Assembly: GCF_014164585.1 (NCBI RefSeq)
Contig: NZ_JACJFM010000006.1
Coordinates: 41,606 to 105,605 of the forward strand
Origin: Oceanospirillum sediminis
GTDB taxonomy: Bacteria; Pseudomonadota; Gammaproteobacteria; Pseudomonadales; Halomonadaceae
Direction: 5' to 3'
Length of the DNA stretch: 64,000 nt
Position 1 is the stretch's first letter. The number at the start of each line of letters is the position of its first letter. A program made the translations under genes and the position numbers. Shown here piece by piece: positions 1 to 8,982 of the stretch. The notes beneath the pieces were generated by a model. The model had not been told where the DNA came from, ran no database searches, and was given only the letters and a program-made list of their open reading frames with translations.

Positions 1-136
1 TTCCAGATCTTCTGTACGAGAGACTATTGTCATTTTTGTAAAAGTAATTTGTTTTTAATACTGTTTTTGCAAAAGATAGCAGGGAGCATACTGCGCGGCA
101 ACTGAATCTGTACTGAAATTACTCTGAGGTTGTTTT

Positions 137-1324
137 ATGCCTATTGCTCTTTTTGCGCTGACACTCAGCGCATTTGCTATCGGGACAACGGAGTTTGTGA
201 TTGTGGGTCTGGTGCCTGTGATTGCTGCTGATTTGTCTGTGTCTTTACCCTCTGCCGGGTTGCTGGTCAGTTTGTATGCGTTGGGAGTGGCGATTGGTGC
301 TCCTGTATTAACCGCGTTGACGGGGCGCTGGCAGCGTAAGCGGGTTTTGCTGACCATTATGGCACTCTTTGTTATTGGCAATCTGCTGGCCTGGGCCTCA
401 CCGGATTACAACACATTGATTGCGGCACGTATCCTGACAGGGTTGGCCCATGGCGTGTTCTTTTCTATCGGCTCTACCATTGCCACCAGTCTGGTCTCAA
501 AAGAAAAAGAAGCCAGTGCCATTGCGATTATGTTCACTGGACTAACTGTTGCCCTGGTGACAGGAGTACCTCTGGGGACCTGGATTGGTCAGAACTTTGG
601 CTGGAGAGCGACCTTCATGGTCGTTGCCGGGTTAGGTTTACTGGCACTGGTTGGCAGTGCTTTACTGGTGCCGGACAATCTTAAACAATCCACTCCGGCC
701 AGATTGTCTCAGCAGCTGAGTGTACTGACTCAACCCCGTTTATTGCTGATATATGCTACGACGGCAGTGGGTTATGGCGGAACGTTTGTGGCTTTCACTT
801 TTCTGGCTCCGATTCTGCAACAGGTTTCTGGTTTTGAGTCCGGCTCTGTAGGCCTGATTATGCTGGTCTATGGTGTTTCTGTGGCTGTCGGAAATATCTG
901 GGGAGGACGTCTGGCTGATCGTATGGGGCCGGTAAAAGCGCTGCATATTATTTTTACTCTGTTGGCACTGGTGCTGCTGACTTTTACCTTTACAGCGGGT
1001 AATCCGGTGACGGCGGTACTGACAGTGTTAATCTGGGGCGCTTTTGCCTTTGGTAATGTGCCGGGCTTACAGGTCTATGTGGTTCAACTGGCCGAGAAAT
1101 ATGCCCCTCATGCTGTTGATGTGGCTTCAGGACTCAATATTGCAGCGTTTAATGTGGGTATTGCTCTGGGAGCAATTCTGGGGGGCTTTGTCGTAGAGAG
1201 TATGTCATTAACGGATCTGCCCTGGATTGGGGCTGTTATTGTGGTGATGGCGCTGCTAATGACGAGGTTGTCCGGTTTTCTGGACCAGAGAGATCAGGTG
1301 GCTGAACTGAGTGAGAATGCCTGA
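137..1324 (+). CDS. MFS (DHA1-type) drug/sugar efflux transporter
   Basis: A 395-residue inner-membrane protein with about twelve hydrophobic segments, the usual length for DHA1 transporters. The N-terminus carries the GTTEFVIVGLVP stretch typical of the YdhP/arabinose-efflux branch. The TM2-3 loop reads LTGRWQRKRVL, a variant of the MFS motif A, and the matching C-half loop reads GGRLADRMGPVKAL. It probably exports a small molecule by proton antiport; the substrate cannot be read from sequence. The ATG follows a TCTGAGG element at a workable distance. It stands alone and is convergent with the hemerythrin gene, with a strong hairpin between them. Confidence 0.85.
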   Translation: MPIALFALTLSAFAIGTTEFVIVGLVPVIAADLSVSLPSAGLLVSLYALGVAIGAPVLTALTGRWQRKRVLLTIMALFVIGNLLAWASPDYNTLIAARILTGLAHGVFFSIGSTIATSLVSKEKEASAIAIMFTGLTVALVTGVPLGTWIGQNFGWRATFMVVAGLGLLALVGSALLVPDNLKQSTPARLSQQLSVLTQPRLLLIYATTAVGYGGTFVAFTFLAPILQQVSGFESGSVGLIMLVYGVSVAVGNIWGGRLADRMGPVKALHIIFTLLALVLLTFTFTAGNPVTAVLTVLIWGAFAFGNVPGLQVYVVQLAEKYAPHAVDVASGLNIAAFNVGIALGAILGGFVVESMSLTDLPWIGAVIVVMALLMTRLSGFLDQRDQVAELSENA

Positions 1325-1343
1325 CGCTGTTGTCTTCTGATGT

Positions 1344-1371
1344 ACTGGCAGCCTGTTTGCGGGCTGCCAGT
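1344..1371. terminator. Hairpin between convergent genes
   Basis: The 10-bp arms ACTGGCAGCC and GGCTGCCAGT face each other across an 8-nt loop. They lie midway between the stop codons of the MFS gene and the convergent hemerythrin gene. There is no T-run on either side, so this is a stem-loop that may stop or protect both transcripts rather than a classical intrinsic terminator. Confidence 0.5.
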
Positions 1372-1384
1372 CCCCGGATTGTGT

Positions 1385-1810
1385 TTACTGAGACGCTGAT
1401 TCTGCCGGATGAGGACGCCAGCTGGCGGAGTAATTCAGAAAATTGGCCAGAGGATCATCCCAGCGTTGCTGGTGCTCATCCTGCCATTGGCACAGTGCAC
1501 GGTGAACCTGTCGGATATCAGGGCTATCATCATAATCCAGCGCTTTCTGGTAATTTTCCAGCAGCTCCAGAAAGGTTTCATGTTGCTGACGATGGCCTTC
1601 ATAGTTTTCATAATCTGTCATCTGCATAAAGCGCTCTTCCTGATTGAAGTGCTCCTGAGCTTCTTTACGCAGGTTATTGAGTAGTTCAGGGATGGCTGTT
1701 TCAGACGCCAGTGGCAGAGCACCCAGAATTGCAGTAAATCTGTGATGTGCTTTATCCATTGCTGGTTGATCGTAATGCTGAATGCGCAGGGCAGATGTCA
1801 TATCTGTCAT
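1385..1810 (-). CDS. Bacteriohemerythrin-like protein
   Basis: A 141-residue cytosolic protein with the non-heme di-iron hemerythrin ligand pattern in order: an early His (AHHRF), HFNQEE (HxxxE), HRQQH (HxxxH) and HQQRWD (HxxxxD). The family binds O2, or NO in some members, at a mu-oxo di-iron site in a four-helix bundle. Roles include oxygen storage, delivery to oxidases and aerotaxis input. The start is well supported by GGAG seven bases upstream. It is a stand-alone domain with no signalling module attached. Nothing nearby fixes its physiological partner. Confidence 0.88.
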   Translation of the reverse strand: MTDMTSALRIQHYDQPAMDKAHHRFTAILGALPLASETAIPELLNNLRKEAQEHFNQEERFMQMTDYENYEGHRQQHETFLELLENYQKALDYDDSPDIRQVHRALCQWQDEHQQRWDDPLANFLNYSASWRPHPAESASQ

Positions 1811-2042
1811 GGCTATCTCCTTTATTTCTTATAGACGACTCTGGGGTCGCTTTATGCTGACACGGTAGATTGCTGTAAGCGTTATTGTCAGTAGCAAAAA
1901 AGCATTGTATGCCTTGTTGAGAAGCCGATTTTTGTTCTTTGTCAGTGATTGGTACACATTAAGTGTAGTATGGCTGGTAAAAGTGCTTGTGCTGAACTCA
2001 GATCTGTCTTGCAGGCAAGGAGTGTGTATCCGAATTTAAGTA

Positions 2043-2954
2043 TTATGGGGCAGGGAACGTCTCACGATCAAACCAGTTTAATAAAAATGTACGGGTTTGC
2101 TGAACCGCACTATTTTTGTTATCAGACCGGCGAAACAGAAGATACCAGGTCAGTGGCAGGCCATTTGGTATAACCGGCGTCGCTGTGACCAGTTGCTGGC
2201 TCAGAGGGCGTGTTAATGCCCAGCGGGACAGAATACTGACCCCCAGATCAACAGCGATCATTTCGGTAATGGCATCGGTCATTTCAACGATCTGAATATG
2301 ACGCAGACGAATGCCGGATGGTCGGATAAAGCGTTCATATTCAAAGCCCGGCAGAGTATCCAGACTGTAGGTCAGATAATGCTCATTGACCAGATCCTGC
2401 GCCTCAATATGCTCTTTACCGGCTAATGGATGCTGAGGATGAGTGATCAGCATCAGCTCGTCCTGCATTAAAGGCGAAGATATCAGAGCCGGGTGCTCAA
2501 TATTAAACGGAGAAAGCAGCAGATCTGTCATACCTGATAACAGAGCATGTTCTGCATTCTGAGTGGCAGCGGCTACCAGGTCGATCTGCAGCTTTTCACG
2601 TTGCAAGGGTAAAGATTGCAGAAAACCGGGCAGCCAGTGGTAAGCGCTGAAGGCGGCAACACCGATGCGTACCAGATAACTGGCATTGGCGGCGGTGCGT
2701 TCAAAATCCTGCTCCGCCCGATGTAATTCTGGCAGAATGCTCTGTGCGGTATCGAGTAATATCTGTCCGGCTGGTGTCGGTTTCAGCCGACGGCCTTCCC
2801 TTTCAAAAATAGCATCTCCCAGCCGCCTTTCAGCTTCTGCCAACCGATGACTCAGAGCGGATTGGGTAACGCCAATGGCTTCCGCAGCTTGTCCCAGGCT
2901 ACCGTGACGTGCAATCGCTTCCAGTAATTGCCAGTGTTTTATATCCAGACGCAT
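2043..2954 (-). CDS. LysR-family regulator (MetR-like)
   Basis: About 303 residues from the ATG at 2954. A longer reading upstream exists, but the domain begins at MRLDIKHWQLLEAIARHGSLGQAA, the usual LysR N-terminus. The winged helix-turn-helix covers residues 1-60 (VTQSALSHRLAEAERRLG), followed by a periplasmic-binding-like effector domain. The N-terminal pattern resembles MetR, but no methionine gene is near, so a MetR role is not claimed. It is divergent from the EamA transporter at 3095, with about 140 bp between them, so that exporter is its likely target. Confidence 0.85.
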   Translation of the reverse strand: MRLDIKHWQLLEAIARHGSLGQAAEAIGVTQSALSHRLAEAERRLGDAIFEREGRRLKPTPAGQILLDTAQSILPELHRAEQDFERTAANASYLVRIGVAAFSAYHWLPGFLQSLPLQREKLQIDLVAAATQNAEHALLSGMTDLLLSPFNIEHPALISSPLMQDELMLITHPQHPLAGKEHIEAQDLVNEHYLTYSLDTLPGFEYERFIRPSGIRLRHIQIVEMTDAITEMIAVDLGVSILSRWALTRPLSQQLVTATPVIPNGLPLTWYLLFRRSDNKNSAVQQTRTFLLNWFDRETFPAP

Positions 2955-3094
2955 AACATATATGAGAGTTATTAATGAACAGGTCGTATTATTCATTAAA
3001 TATTCTGACATTGTCTCGCTATTATGCACGCAGAATTTTATTAATCGTCTGAATCGGTGATCAGAATAGTGAAGGAGGGAATCGTCTGGGTAAT

Positions 3095-4057
3095 ATGATG
3101 ATGCTGGGTGCTGCTATAGGGTTCGGGTCAGGCCCTGTGTTGTCTCAGTTACTCTTATTGCAAGAGTTCTCTCCTGAAATTATTGCTTTGTACCGTTTTG
3201 CCATTCCTGCATTACTGGTTTTACCCTGGTTAGCAAGTTTCAGGTCTTATCCGGCAGAATATCTGAGATGTATGGCGTTAGGGATATTCTCCGCACTGGG
3301 TATGCTGGCCTTTCTGTATAGTTTCTCCTGGTTGCCTGCAACCACCGTTATTCTGACGTATTACACCTATCCTCTGTTTGCTATGCTGATTGGCTGGGTA
3401 TTTTTTGACCATGTTCTGACTCGCAATCGCTTAATTGCCGGAGCCCTGATCGTGCTGGCAGTGGCTATTATGCAAAAGCCAGAGGTTGCCGGGCGCTTAT
3501 CCTGGCAGGCATTACTGCTCTGTTTTATGGCGCCTGTATCTTATGCGCTGCTGATCAATTATGTTGCCCGTCCGGTGCAGGTGCTGAAAGTGAGTGAACG
3601 CATGTCTGCCATACTGGCAGGACATTTGATCATACTGGTTCCGCTATCATTCTGGCAGTTACCGGTTATCTTCATTCCTCAATCTTCCGAGCAGTTGTGG
3701 CTTATTCTGGCGCTGGGCATTCTGTCTGCGGCTTTGCCACAATATCTGTTTGCCAGAGGTACGGCCCTGGCAGGAATGGAGCGGTCAGTAATGATCAGTA
3801 CCTGTGAGGTTGTTTTTGCACTGATTTTTGCTGCTGTGTTACTACAGCAGGATGTGAGTCGTCTGGAGGTGATTGCCTCTGTTCTGATATTGGTATCAGG
3901 TCTGATTCGGCCAGAACCGGATCAGCAAAACTCCGGTAATTCAGATAGTCAGAGTAGCCCTGCTGACTCTTTAATTCAGCTGAGTCCTTCTGATTTAAAG
4001 AATCAGCTGGATCCTGCTGATAGCAGAACCCCCGTGGTTGCCAGAGACAGAGGTTAA
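3095..4057 (+). CDS. EamA/DMT-family transporter
   Basis: A 320-residue protein with about ten TM helices in two EamA repeats, the usual DMT size. The family exports amino acids or other metabolites. The first ATG (ATGATGATG) has its best Shine-Dalgarno, GAAGGAGG at 3071-3078, 16 bases away, whereas an in-frame CTG at 3086 sits 7 bases after it, so the true start is uncertain. The C-terminal 45 residues form a Ser/Asp/Pro-rich hydrophilic tail with a near-repeat (SPADSLIQLSPSDL, then NQLDPADS) that is not part of the fold. The stop overlaps the stop of the convergent LysR gene by 4 bp. Confidence 0.82.
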   Translation: MMMLGAAIGFGSGPVLSQLLLLQEFSPEIIALYRFAIPALLVLPWLASFRSYPAEYLRCMALGIFSALGMLAFLYSFSWLPATTVILTYYTYPLFAMLIGWVFFDHVLTRNRLIAGALIVLAVAIMQKPEVAGRLSWQALLLCFMAPVSYALLINYVARPVQVLKVSERMSAILAGHLIILVPLSFWQLPVIFIPQSSEQLWLILALGILSAALPQYLFARGTALAGMERSVMISTCEVVFALIFAAVLLQQDVSRLEVIASVLILVSGLIRPEPDQQNSGNSDSQSSPADSLIQLSPSDLKNQLDPADSRTPVVARDRG

Positions 4058-4923
4058 TAAGAGCTCTGGCTGTCCTTTACTGCCTGGCGAAAACAGCGAA
4101 CCAGATGTTCTACTGTGGTTTCATCAATACCTTCGGCATTAATCAGGCACATTTTCAGGACCTGATGACTGCTCAGCATAGTATTGGCGATCATACGTGT
4201 CCGGTTATTTCTGATCAGAGATTCAGGTAACAGAGAGATCGCAAAACCCTGTTCAACCGCAGTGGCCAGGTTTTCCATAACCGGGCTGCCAAATACAACC
4301 TTATACCTGTGTCCGGTTCTCTTCAGTTCTTCCAGGCAAAGATCCCGGACAATACAGTTATCTTCATACAGGGCGACAGGCAGAGGTGTCTGATCTTCCA
4401 GCCGGATAGCACAAGGGGCTGACCAGATCAGCTGTTCTGTCCAGACAACCCGCTCGGTTGAGGAATCAGATTCTGCTGCAACAATGGCCAGATCCAGCTC
4501 TCCGGCTGTCAGTCTCTGGCGCAAATTACGACTGCGATCACAGATAATTCGGGTTTCCAGCCCGGGCAGGGTATCGTGTAGGGCGGGCATAAAGTAACTG
4601 AGAAAATCCTGCGCGTAATCCGTGGGAATACCTACACTCAGTTTGCCGGTCAGTTCATGGGTAGATAATGCCGAGATCGCGCTCTGGCTGAGCTGAAGCA
4701 TCTGTTCCCCATAAATAAGCAACGTTTCCCCTGCTTCGGTTAACTGTATGCCACGATTGTTACGTTCCATCAATCGGCTTCCGGTTTGCTCCTCCAGACG
4801 TTTAATCTGCATGCTGACCGCGCCCTGTGAGCGACAGACAATTTCAGCTGTTTTTTTAAATTCGCCAGTACGCGCTACGGTAACGAAGGTACGCAGTAAA
4901 TCCAGATCAAGAACAGGAGGCAT
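4054..4923 (-). CDS. LysR-family regulator
   Basis: A 289-residue protein from the ATG at 4923, chosen because GGAG lies five bases upstream; a GTG two codons earlier would overlap that ribosome-binding site. The HTH (KTAEIVCRSQGAVSMQIKRLEEQ) is followed by a LysR substrate-binding domain. The SQGAVSMQIKRLE pattern places it in a LrhA/CynR-like group that often controls efflux or detoxification genes. It is divergent from the interrupted alcohol dehydrogenase, with a symmetric TTCAGA-TAT-TCTGAA site between them. Confidence 0.84.
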   Translation of the reverse strand: MPPVLDLDLLRTFVTVARTGEFKKTAEIVCRSQGAVSMQIKRLEEQTGSRLMERNNRGIQLTEAGETLLIYGEQMLQLSQSAISALSTHELTGKLSVGIPTDYAQDFLSYFMPALHDTLPGLETRIICDRSRNLRQRLTAGELDLAIVAAESDSSTERVVWTEQLIWSAPCAIRLEDQTPLPVALYEDNCIVRDLCLEELKRTGHRYKVVFGSPVMENLATAVEQGFAISLLPESLIRNNRTRMIANTMLSSHQVLKMCLINAEGIDETTVEHLVRCFRQAVKDSQSSY

Positions 4924-4947
4924 TATCACTCCAGAAAATTGGCATAA

Positions 4948-4962
4948 TTCAGATATTCTGAA
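4948..4962. promoter_or_regulatory. Candidate LysR operator
   Basis: A 15-bp dyad, TTCAGA-TAT-TCTGAA, lies 25 bp upstream of the LysR start and 150 bp before the dehydrogenase start. Size and position fit a LysR recognition site that would serve both divergent promoters. A related TGTCTGAATTATGAG stretch follows at about 4986. No binding evidence is available. Confidence 0.4.
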
Positions 4963-5112
4963 CTATATATTAAGTTTTATTCGTTTGTCTGAATTATGAG
5001 GTTCTCATACAGTAAAGTACATCCTGATAACACGAACTATAGATCAGGCTTTGTAATGTTTAATAGCTGAACTCTGACTGTCGCAATGGTTAATTCATAT
5101 AGGGGAAAACCG

Positions 5113-6207
5113 ATGACGTTCTCAAATCTGCCTGAACAGATGTATGGTGTTGTACTGACCGGCCATGGTGGTCTGGATAAGCTGGAATACCGCACAGATC
5201 TGACTGTGCCGCAGCCTCAGTCAGGTGAAGTAGTGATTCAGGTTGCAGCCAGTGGTGTGAATAACACCGATATTAATACCCGAATTGGCTGGTACTCCAA
5301 AAGTGTTACCGGTCAGACCAATGCCGGTGCTGAAAGCGGCTTTGATGACTTTAACGATGATGATGCCAGCTAGTCAGGTGAAGCATTGCAGTTTCCGCGT
5401 ATTCAGGGGGCGGATTGTTGTGGTGAGATTGTCGCTACCGGAGAAGGTGTTGATCTCTCTCGGAGCGGAGAGCGAGTACTGGTGCGGACAATGCAGGGGG
5501 TATCGGACGACGATGATTATCGCTGCATCACTATGGGATCAGAGATGGATGGCGGTTTTGCCCAGTATGTTGTTGTTCGCGCCAGTGAAGCTTTTGCTGT
5601 ACAGAGCGATATGACAGATGCAGAGCTGGCTTCTTTTCCCTGTGCCTATTCAACGGCAGAAAATATGGTAGATCGTGCCGGAGTTAAAGCAGGTGAAACG
5701 GTTCTGATTACCGGGGCTTCAGGTGGTGTAGGCTCTGCTGCGGTACAGCTGGTAAAACGGCGTGGTGCCCGGGTGATTGCAGTATGCAGCAAAGATAAAA
5801 TCCCTCAATTGCTGGAGCTGGGAGCAGATCAGGCTGTTGATCGCAAGCGATCACTAATGGCTGCTCTGGAGTCTTCCAGTGTGGATGTCGTCATTGATCT
5901 GGTTGCGGGTGAGCAATGGCGCGAATTACCTGATCTGCTGCGTTATGGCGGACGTTACGCGGTAGCGGGAGCGATCGGTGGTCCTATTGTTGAGATGGAT
6001 GTGCGCACCCTGTATCTCAAAGATCTGACCTTTCTGGGGTGTACATATCAGCCACGGCATGTGTTTGAAAACCTGATTCGTTATATCGAAGCGGGGGAGT
6101 TAAAACCTCTGGTATCAAAAACCTATCCTTTACGTGATATTCGACAGGCACAACAGGACTTTATGGCAAAACAGTTTACCGGCAAGTTAGTGCTGATTAA
6201 TCGCTGA
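5113..6207 (+). pseudogene. Zinc-type alcohol dehydrogenase interrupted by an in-frame TAG
   Basis: A single reading frame encodes a medium-chain dehydrogenase of about 364 codons, with one TAG at 5371-5373 after codon 86. Before it comes GVVLTGHGGLDKLEYR and the GROES-like GVNNTDINTRIGWYSKS. After it, in the same frame, come SGEALQFPRIQGADCCGEIV and the NAD(P) loop GASGGVGSAAVQLVKRRGA. As I recall, homologues carry Trp at the stop position, so TGG to TAG is the simplest origin. The start at 5113 follows AGGGGAAA. The downstream part (TTG at 5386 onward) could be made alone but would lack part of the catalytic domain. No other damage is visible, so the lesion looks recent. Confidence 0.8.
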
Positions 6208-7228
6208 CGCTGTGTGTGAGGTTCTGCCCGGTGTTAAAGCGCTGACGGTATTCGCTGGCTGTTAAGCCCATGATTTTCTGGAAAACTCGTCGAAAAGCGC
6301 TACTGTCTTTATAACCGGTTTTCCAGGCTATCTCATCAATACTATTGTTGCTTTGCTCCAGGTATTCTCTGGCCCGGGCAATGCGCAGGTGTTGCAGGTA
6401 TTCTTTAGGTGTCAGTCCGGTAGCTTGTTTAAAGCGGCGTAAAAAAGTTCTTTCCCCTGAATGTGCCTGCTGAGCCATCTGGCTGACGGTTACTGCTTCA
6501 TGGTAATGGGCCTGCAGCCAGTGCTGTACCTTCAGGACTGCGCTGTCACCATGTTTTAACGATGGAGAGAACAGGCTGTAAAAGCGCTGCTCTCGTCCAC
6601 CGGGATCAACCAGAAAATAGCGAGCCAGATGCAGCATCAGGCTGGGGCCCAGAAAACGGGATACCAGACGAAGCCCCAGGTCTGTCCAGGCCATAATGCC
6701 TCCGGCGGTAATAATATCGCCGTCATCAATCAGAATTTTATCTGCATCCAGCTGTACTGCAGAAAAGCGTGCCCGGAATTTATCGGCCAGCGCCCAGTGT
6801 GTAGTGGCGGCGCGATTGTTTAACAGACCGGCTTCAGCCAGCCAGAAAGCCCCGGCACAAACAGAACACAGTAAAGTCCCCTGTTGATGCTGGTGTCTGA
6901 GCCAGGCATATATTCTGGTTTGAGTGTCTGGAGAGGGTAGTGGCTGCAAACTGGATGGCAGAATAATAGCTGAAAAAGTCAGTCCATCATCAATCTCATC
7001 AAAGACCATAACTCGAATTTGTGGAGTATCTGGCAGAGGTGCATCAGTATGGTTCTGGTCAGCGGTCTTATCCTGATGATCTGAGTACTCCGGTTGCAAA
7101 CGTGCAGCAGTATTAAACAGGTCCTGCAGACCATACACCGTTGCAGCCTGTGCCCCCGGATAATTGAAGATACCTATGGTGTAGCCAGCTTCAGTATTTA
7201 GTCTGCTATTTTCGTTGTGGAATGACAT
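6197..7228 (-). CDS. GlxA-type AraC regulator with DJ-1/PfpI domain
   Basis: A 343-residue regulator with an N-terminal DJ-1/PfpI-like domain (about 15-205; CSVCAGAFWLAEAGLL around the nucleophile-elbow position) and a C-terminal AraC-type double HTH (about 230-335; RIARAREYLEQSNNSIDEIA and ending GLTASEYRQRF). Members sense small metabolites and activate divergent catabolic genes. It is divergent from the cysteine hydrolase at 7371 with a 142-bp gap, the classic layout, so that gene is its likely target. Its 3' end overlaps the broken dehydrogenase by 11 bp. Confidence 0.87.
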   Translation of the reverse strand: MSFHNENSRLNTEAGYTIGIFNYPGAQAATVYGLQDLFNTAARLQPEYSDHQDKTADQNHTDAPLPDTPQIRVMVFDEIDDGLTFSAIILPSSLQPLPSPDTQTRIYAWLRHQHQQGTLLCSVCAGAFWLAEAGLLNNRAATTHWALADKFRARFSAVQLDADKILIDDGDIITAGGIMAWTDLGLRLVSRFLGPSLMLHLARYFLVDPGGREQRFYSLFSPSLKHGDSAVLKVQHWLQAHYHEAVTVSQMAQQAHSGERTFLRRFKQATGLTPKEYLQHLRIARAREYLEQSNNSIDEIAWKTGYKDSSAFRRVFQKIMGLTASEYRQRFNTGQNLTHSVSD

Positions 7229-7370
7229 TTGTCGGATTTGGCCCTTAAAGTGTCAAATTTGCCAATACGATGTTACACAGAATCTTTTTAATCTGTCTAC
7301 CACGGATTGAGACATGCCGTAAGCGGTATCAATCCTGAAACCTGCATTAAAAACAGTATGGAGACAGACA

Positions 7371-7913
7371 ATGAGTAAACATGCTCTGGTCGTAATTGAC
7401 ATTCAGAATGATTATTTTCCGGATGGGAAATGGCCGCTGTATCAGATTGAACAGGCCGCAGCCAATGCCAGACAGGTGCTGAACTGGTTTCGTCAACAAG
7501 CTTTACCTGTCGTTCATGTTTACCATGAATTTGAGACGACAGAAGCCCCGTTTTTTGTTCCCGGCAGTAAAGGGGCTGAAATTCATCCGGATATGGCGCC
7601 GGTGGACGGCGAGCACACCGTTCTGAAGCATAAAGTGAACGCGTTTCTTAACACTGAATTGCATGAGTTGTTACAGCAGCAACAGGTTGAAGAGATTACC
7701 CTGATAGGGGCCATGAGTCATATGTGTATTGATGGTGCTGCTCGTGCTGCCGCGGATCTGGGGTATAAAGTCAATGTGGTGCAGGATGCCTGTGCATCCC
7801 GAGATCTGGAATTGAATGGTAAAGTAGTTCCGGCTGAGCAGGTGCACACTGCCTATATGTCTGCTCTGGGTTTTGCCTATGCTGAGCTGAAAGTTGCTGA
7901 GGACTATCAGTAA
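7371..7913 (+). CDS. Isochorismatase-family cysteine hydrolase
   Basis: A 180-residue enzyme with the family's catalytic triad: Asp10 in VVIDIQNDY, Lys in LKHKVNAF (about residue 88) and Cys in SHMCIDGAARAA (about residue 118), with the usual cis-peptide region before the Cys. Relatives hydrolyse amides or vinyl ethers such as nicotinamide, isochorismate or N-carbamoyl compounds; the exact substrate is unknown. The start follows GGAGAC. It is the probable target of the divergent GlxA-type regulator, a common pairing for inducible amide hydrolases. Confidence 0.85.
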   Translation: MSKHALVVIDIQNDYFPDGKWPLYQIEQAAANARQVLNWFRQQALPVVHVYHEFETTEAPFFVPGSKGAEIHPDMAPVDGEHTVLKHKVNAFLNTELHELLQQQQVEEITLIGAMSHMCIDGAARAAADLGYKVNVVQDACASRDLELNGKVVPAEQVHTAYMSALGFAYAELKVAEDYQ

Positions 7914-8271
7914 TATTGCGCCAGAGTATCTCCGCCCTTCTATAACGGAGCAGGGATACTCGTCTTAATCCAGTATCATTATTACAGATCAGCCATAATG
8001 GGTGGATCAGAAATACCGGATTCTTTCATCGCTTACATCAGGAACTGTCTGGCTTTGATGTTGTTTGGTTGGATGTTCTTGCCTGACTGGTGGGATGGGT
8101 GTGATATAAGCCGATATCGCAGAGAAAGGGCGGGTAAATCACGAGTAGAATATAGTGCCTGATACAAGAGATTTCAGGTACAGACCGGGCGGCTTCTGTT
8201 ATTGAATATCCGCCCTGCTGTTAATGCTTGCGATTGACAAGTTGCTGCTTTCTGAGTTGATTATTTCGGAC
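7914..8271. other. Intergenic region with two hairpins
   Basis: No coding sequence is evident between these convergent genes. At 7924-7961 GAGTATC pairs with GATACTC, with inner TCCG/CGGA. At 8187-8215 GGGCGG pairs with CCGCCC. Neither has a T-tract. They may serve as 3' ends for the hydrolase and the cyclophilin respectively. Confidence 0.4.
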
Positions 8272-8874
8272 TCAGTCAGCACTGACCACAAAGGGCTTAT
8301 CAACGGGCAAGCTGCCTGAATCAACCACTTTGACTTCTTTCAAAGGAGCATCTCTGCGATTAGTCTGGACTTTTTCAATCTTTCTCACCACATCCATACC
8401 CTCAATTACTTTACCAAAAACGGTGTGGCGTCCGTCCAGCCATGGCGTAGGAACAAAGGTAATGAAGAACTGGGAGCCGTTGGTATCCGGACCGGCATTA
8501 GCCATAGATAAGAAGCCAGGGCCTGTGTGTGGGATGAGGAAGTTTTCATCCGGGAAGGTACGGCCGTAAATAGACTTTCCACCTGTGCCGTTGTAGTTGG
8601 TGAAATCACCGCCCTGCATCATAAATTGAGGAATAACCCGGTGAAATAAGGAACCTTTATAGCCAAAGCCCTTTTCATGAGTCGACAGAGCGTGGAAGTT
8701 TGCAACGGTTTTGGGCGCTGTTTTACCAAATAAACCAATGACGATTCGTCCTTCAGGTTGACCGCCAATCGAAATATCCATATAGGTTTTTTGGGTAACC
8801 AGTAAAAGGTCGTTAGCAAAAGCAGTAGACAGGCTCATGATGAGTGCAAACATCAGGGCTATATGTTTTTTCAC
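8272..8874 (-). CDS. Secreted cyclophilin (peptidyl-prolyl isomerase), eukaryotic type
   Basis: A 200-residue protein from a GTG start with AAGGA upstream. Residues 1-20 are a signal peptide ending AFA, so it acts in the periplasm or outside the cell. The rest is one cyclophilin domain with every active-site residue: FHRVIPQF (Arg, Phe), MMQGGDF (Gln), NGSQFFIT (Phe), [10 protein letters not shown] (Trp, His). It is not like E. coli PpiA/PpiB. It carries the eukaryotic loop ([15 protein letters not shown]), GGKSIYG and FPDENF, and ends in KPFVV as animal ER cyclophilin B does. The Trp linked to cyclosporin sensitivity is present. Function as a prolyl isomerase is secure; origin by transfer from a eukaryote is inference. 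Confidence 0.93.
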   Translation of the reverse strand: MKKHIALMFALIMSLSTAFANDLLLVTQKTYMDISIGGQPEGRIVIGLFGKTAPKTVANFHALSTHEKGFGYKGSLFHRVIPQFMMQGGDFTNYNGTGGKSIYGRTFPDENFLIPHTGPGFLSMANAGPDTNGSQFFITFVPTPWLDGRHTVFGKVIEGMDVVRKIEKVQTNRRDAPLKEVKVVDSGSLPVDKPFVVSAD

Positions 8875-8982
8875 TATTGGTTTTCCTTTCTGTTATTACA
8901 TTTTAATCCTGATAGCGGAGCTACCAGTGTTCATTTTGCTTTTGAATCATCCGGCAGAGATATAGCGTACTTTGTGATTGAA

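Noticed and set aside
2043..2954. Naming the first LysR gene metR
   Set aside because: The N-terminus resembles MetR, but the neighbour is an exporter and no met gene or MET box was seen.
5086..5373. Independent 95-residue gene at the start of the dehydrogenase region
   Set aside because: It is the N-terminal part of the dehydrogenase cut by the TAG. The frame continues directly into the rest of the enzyme.
8272..8874. Cyclophilin as eukaryotic contamination of the assembly
   Set aside because: It lies inside a continuous bacterial gene array, has no introns, and has a bacterial start region and signal peptide.
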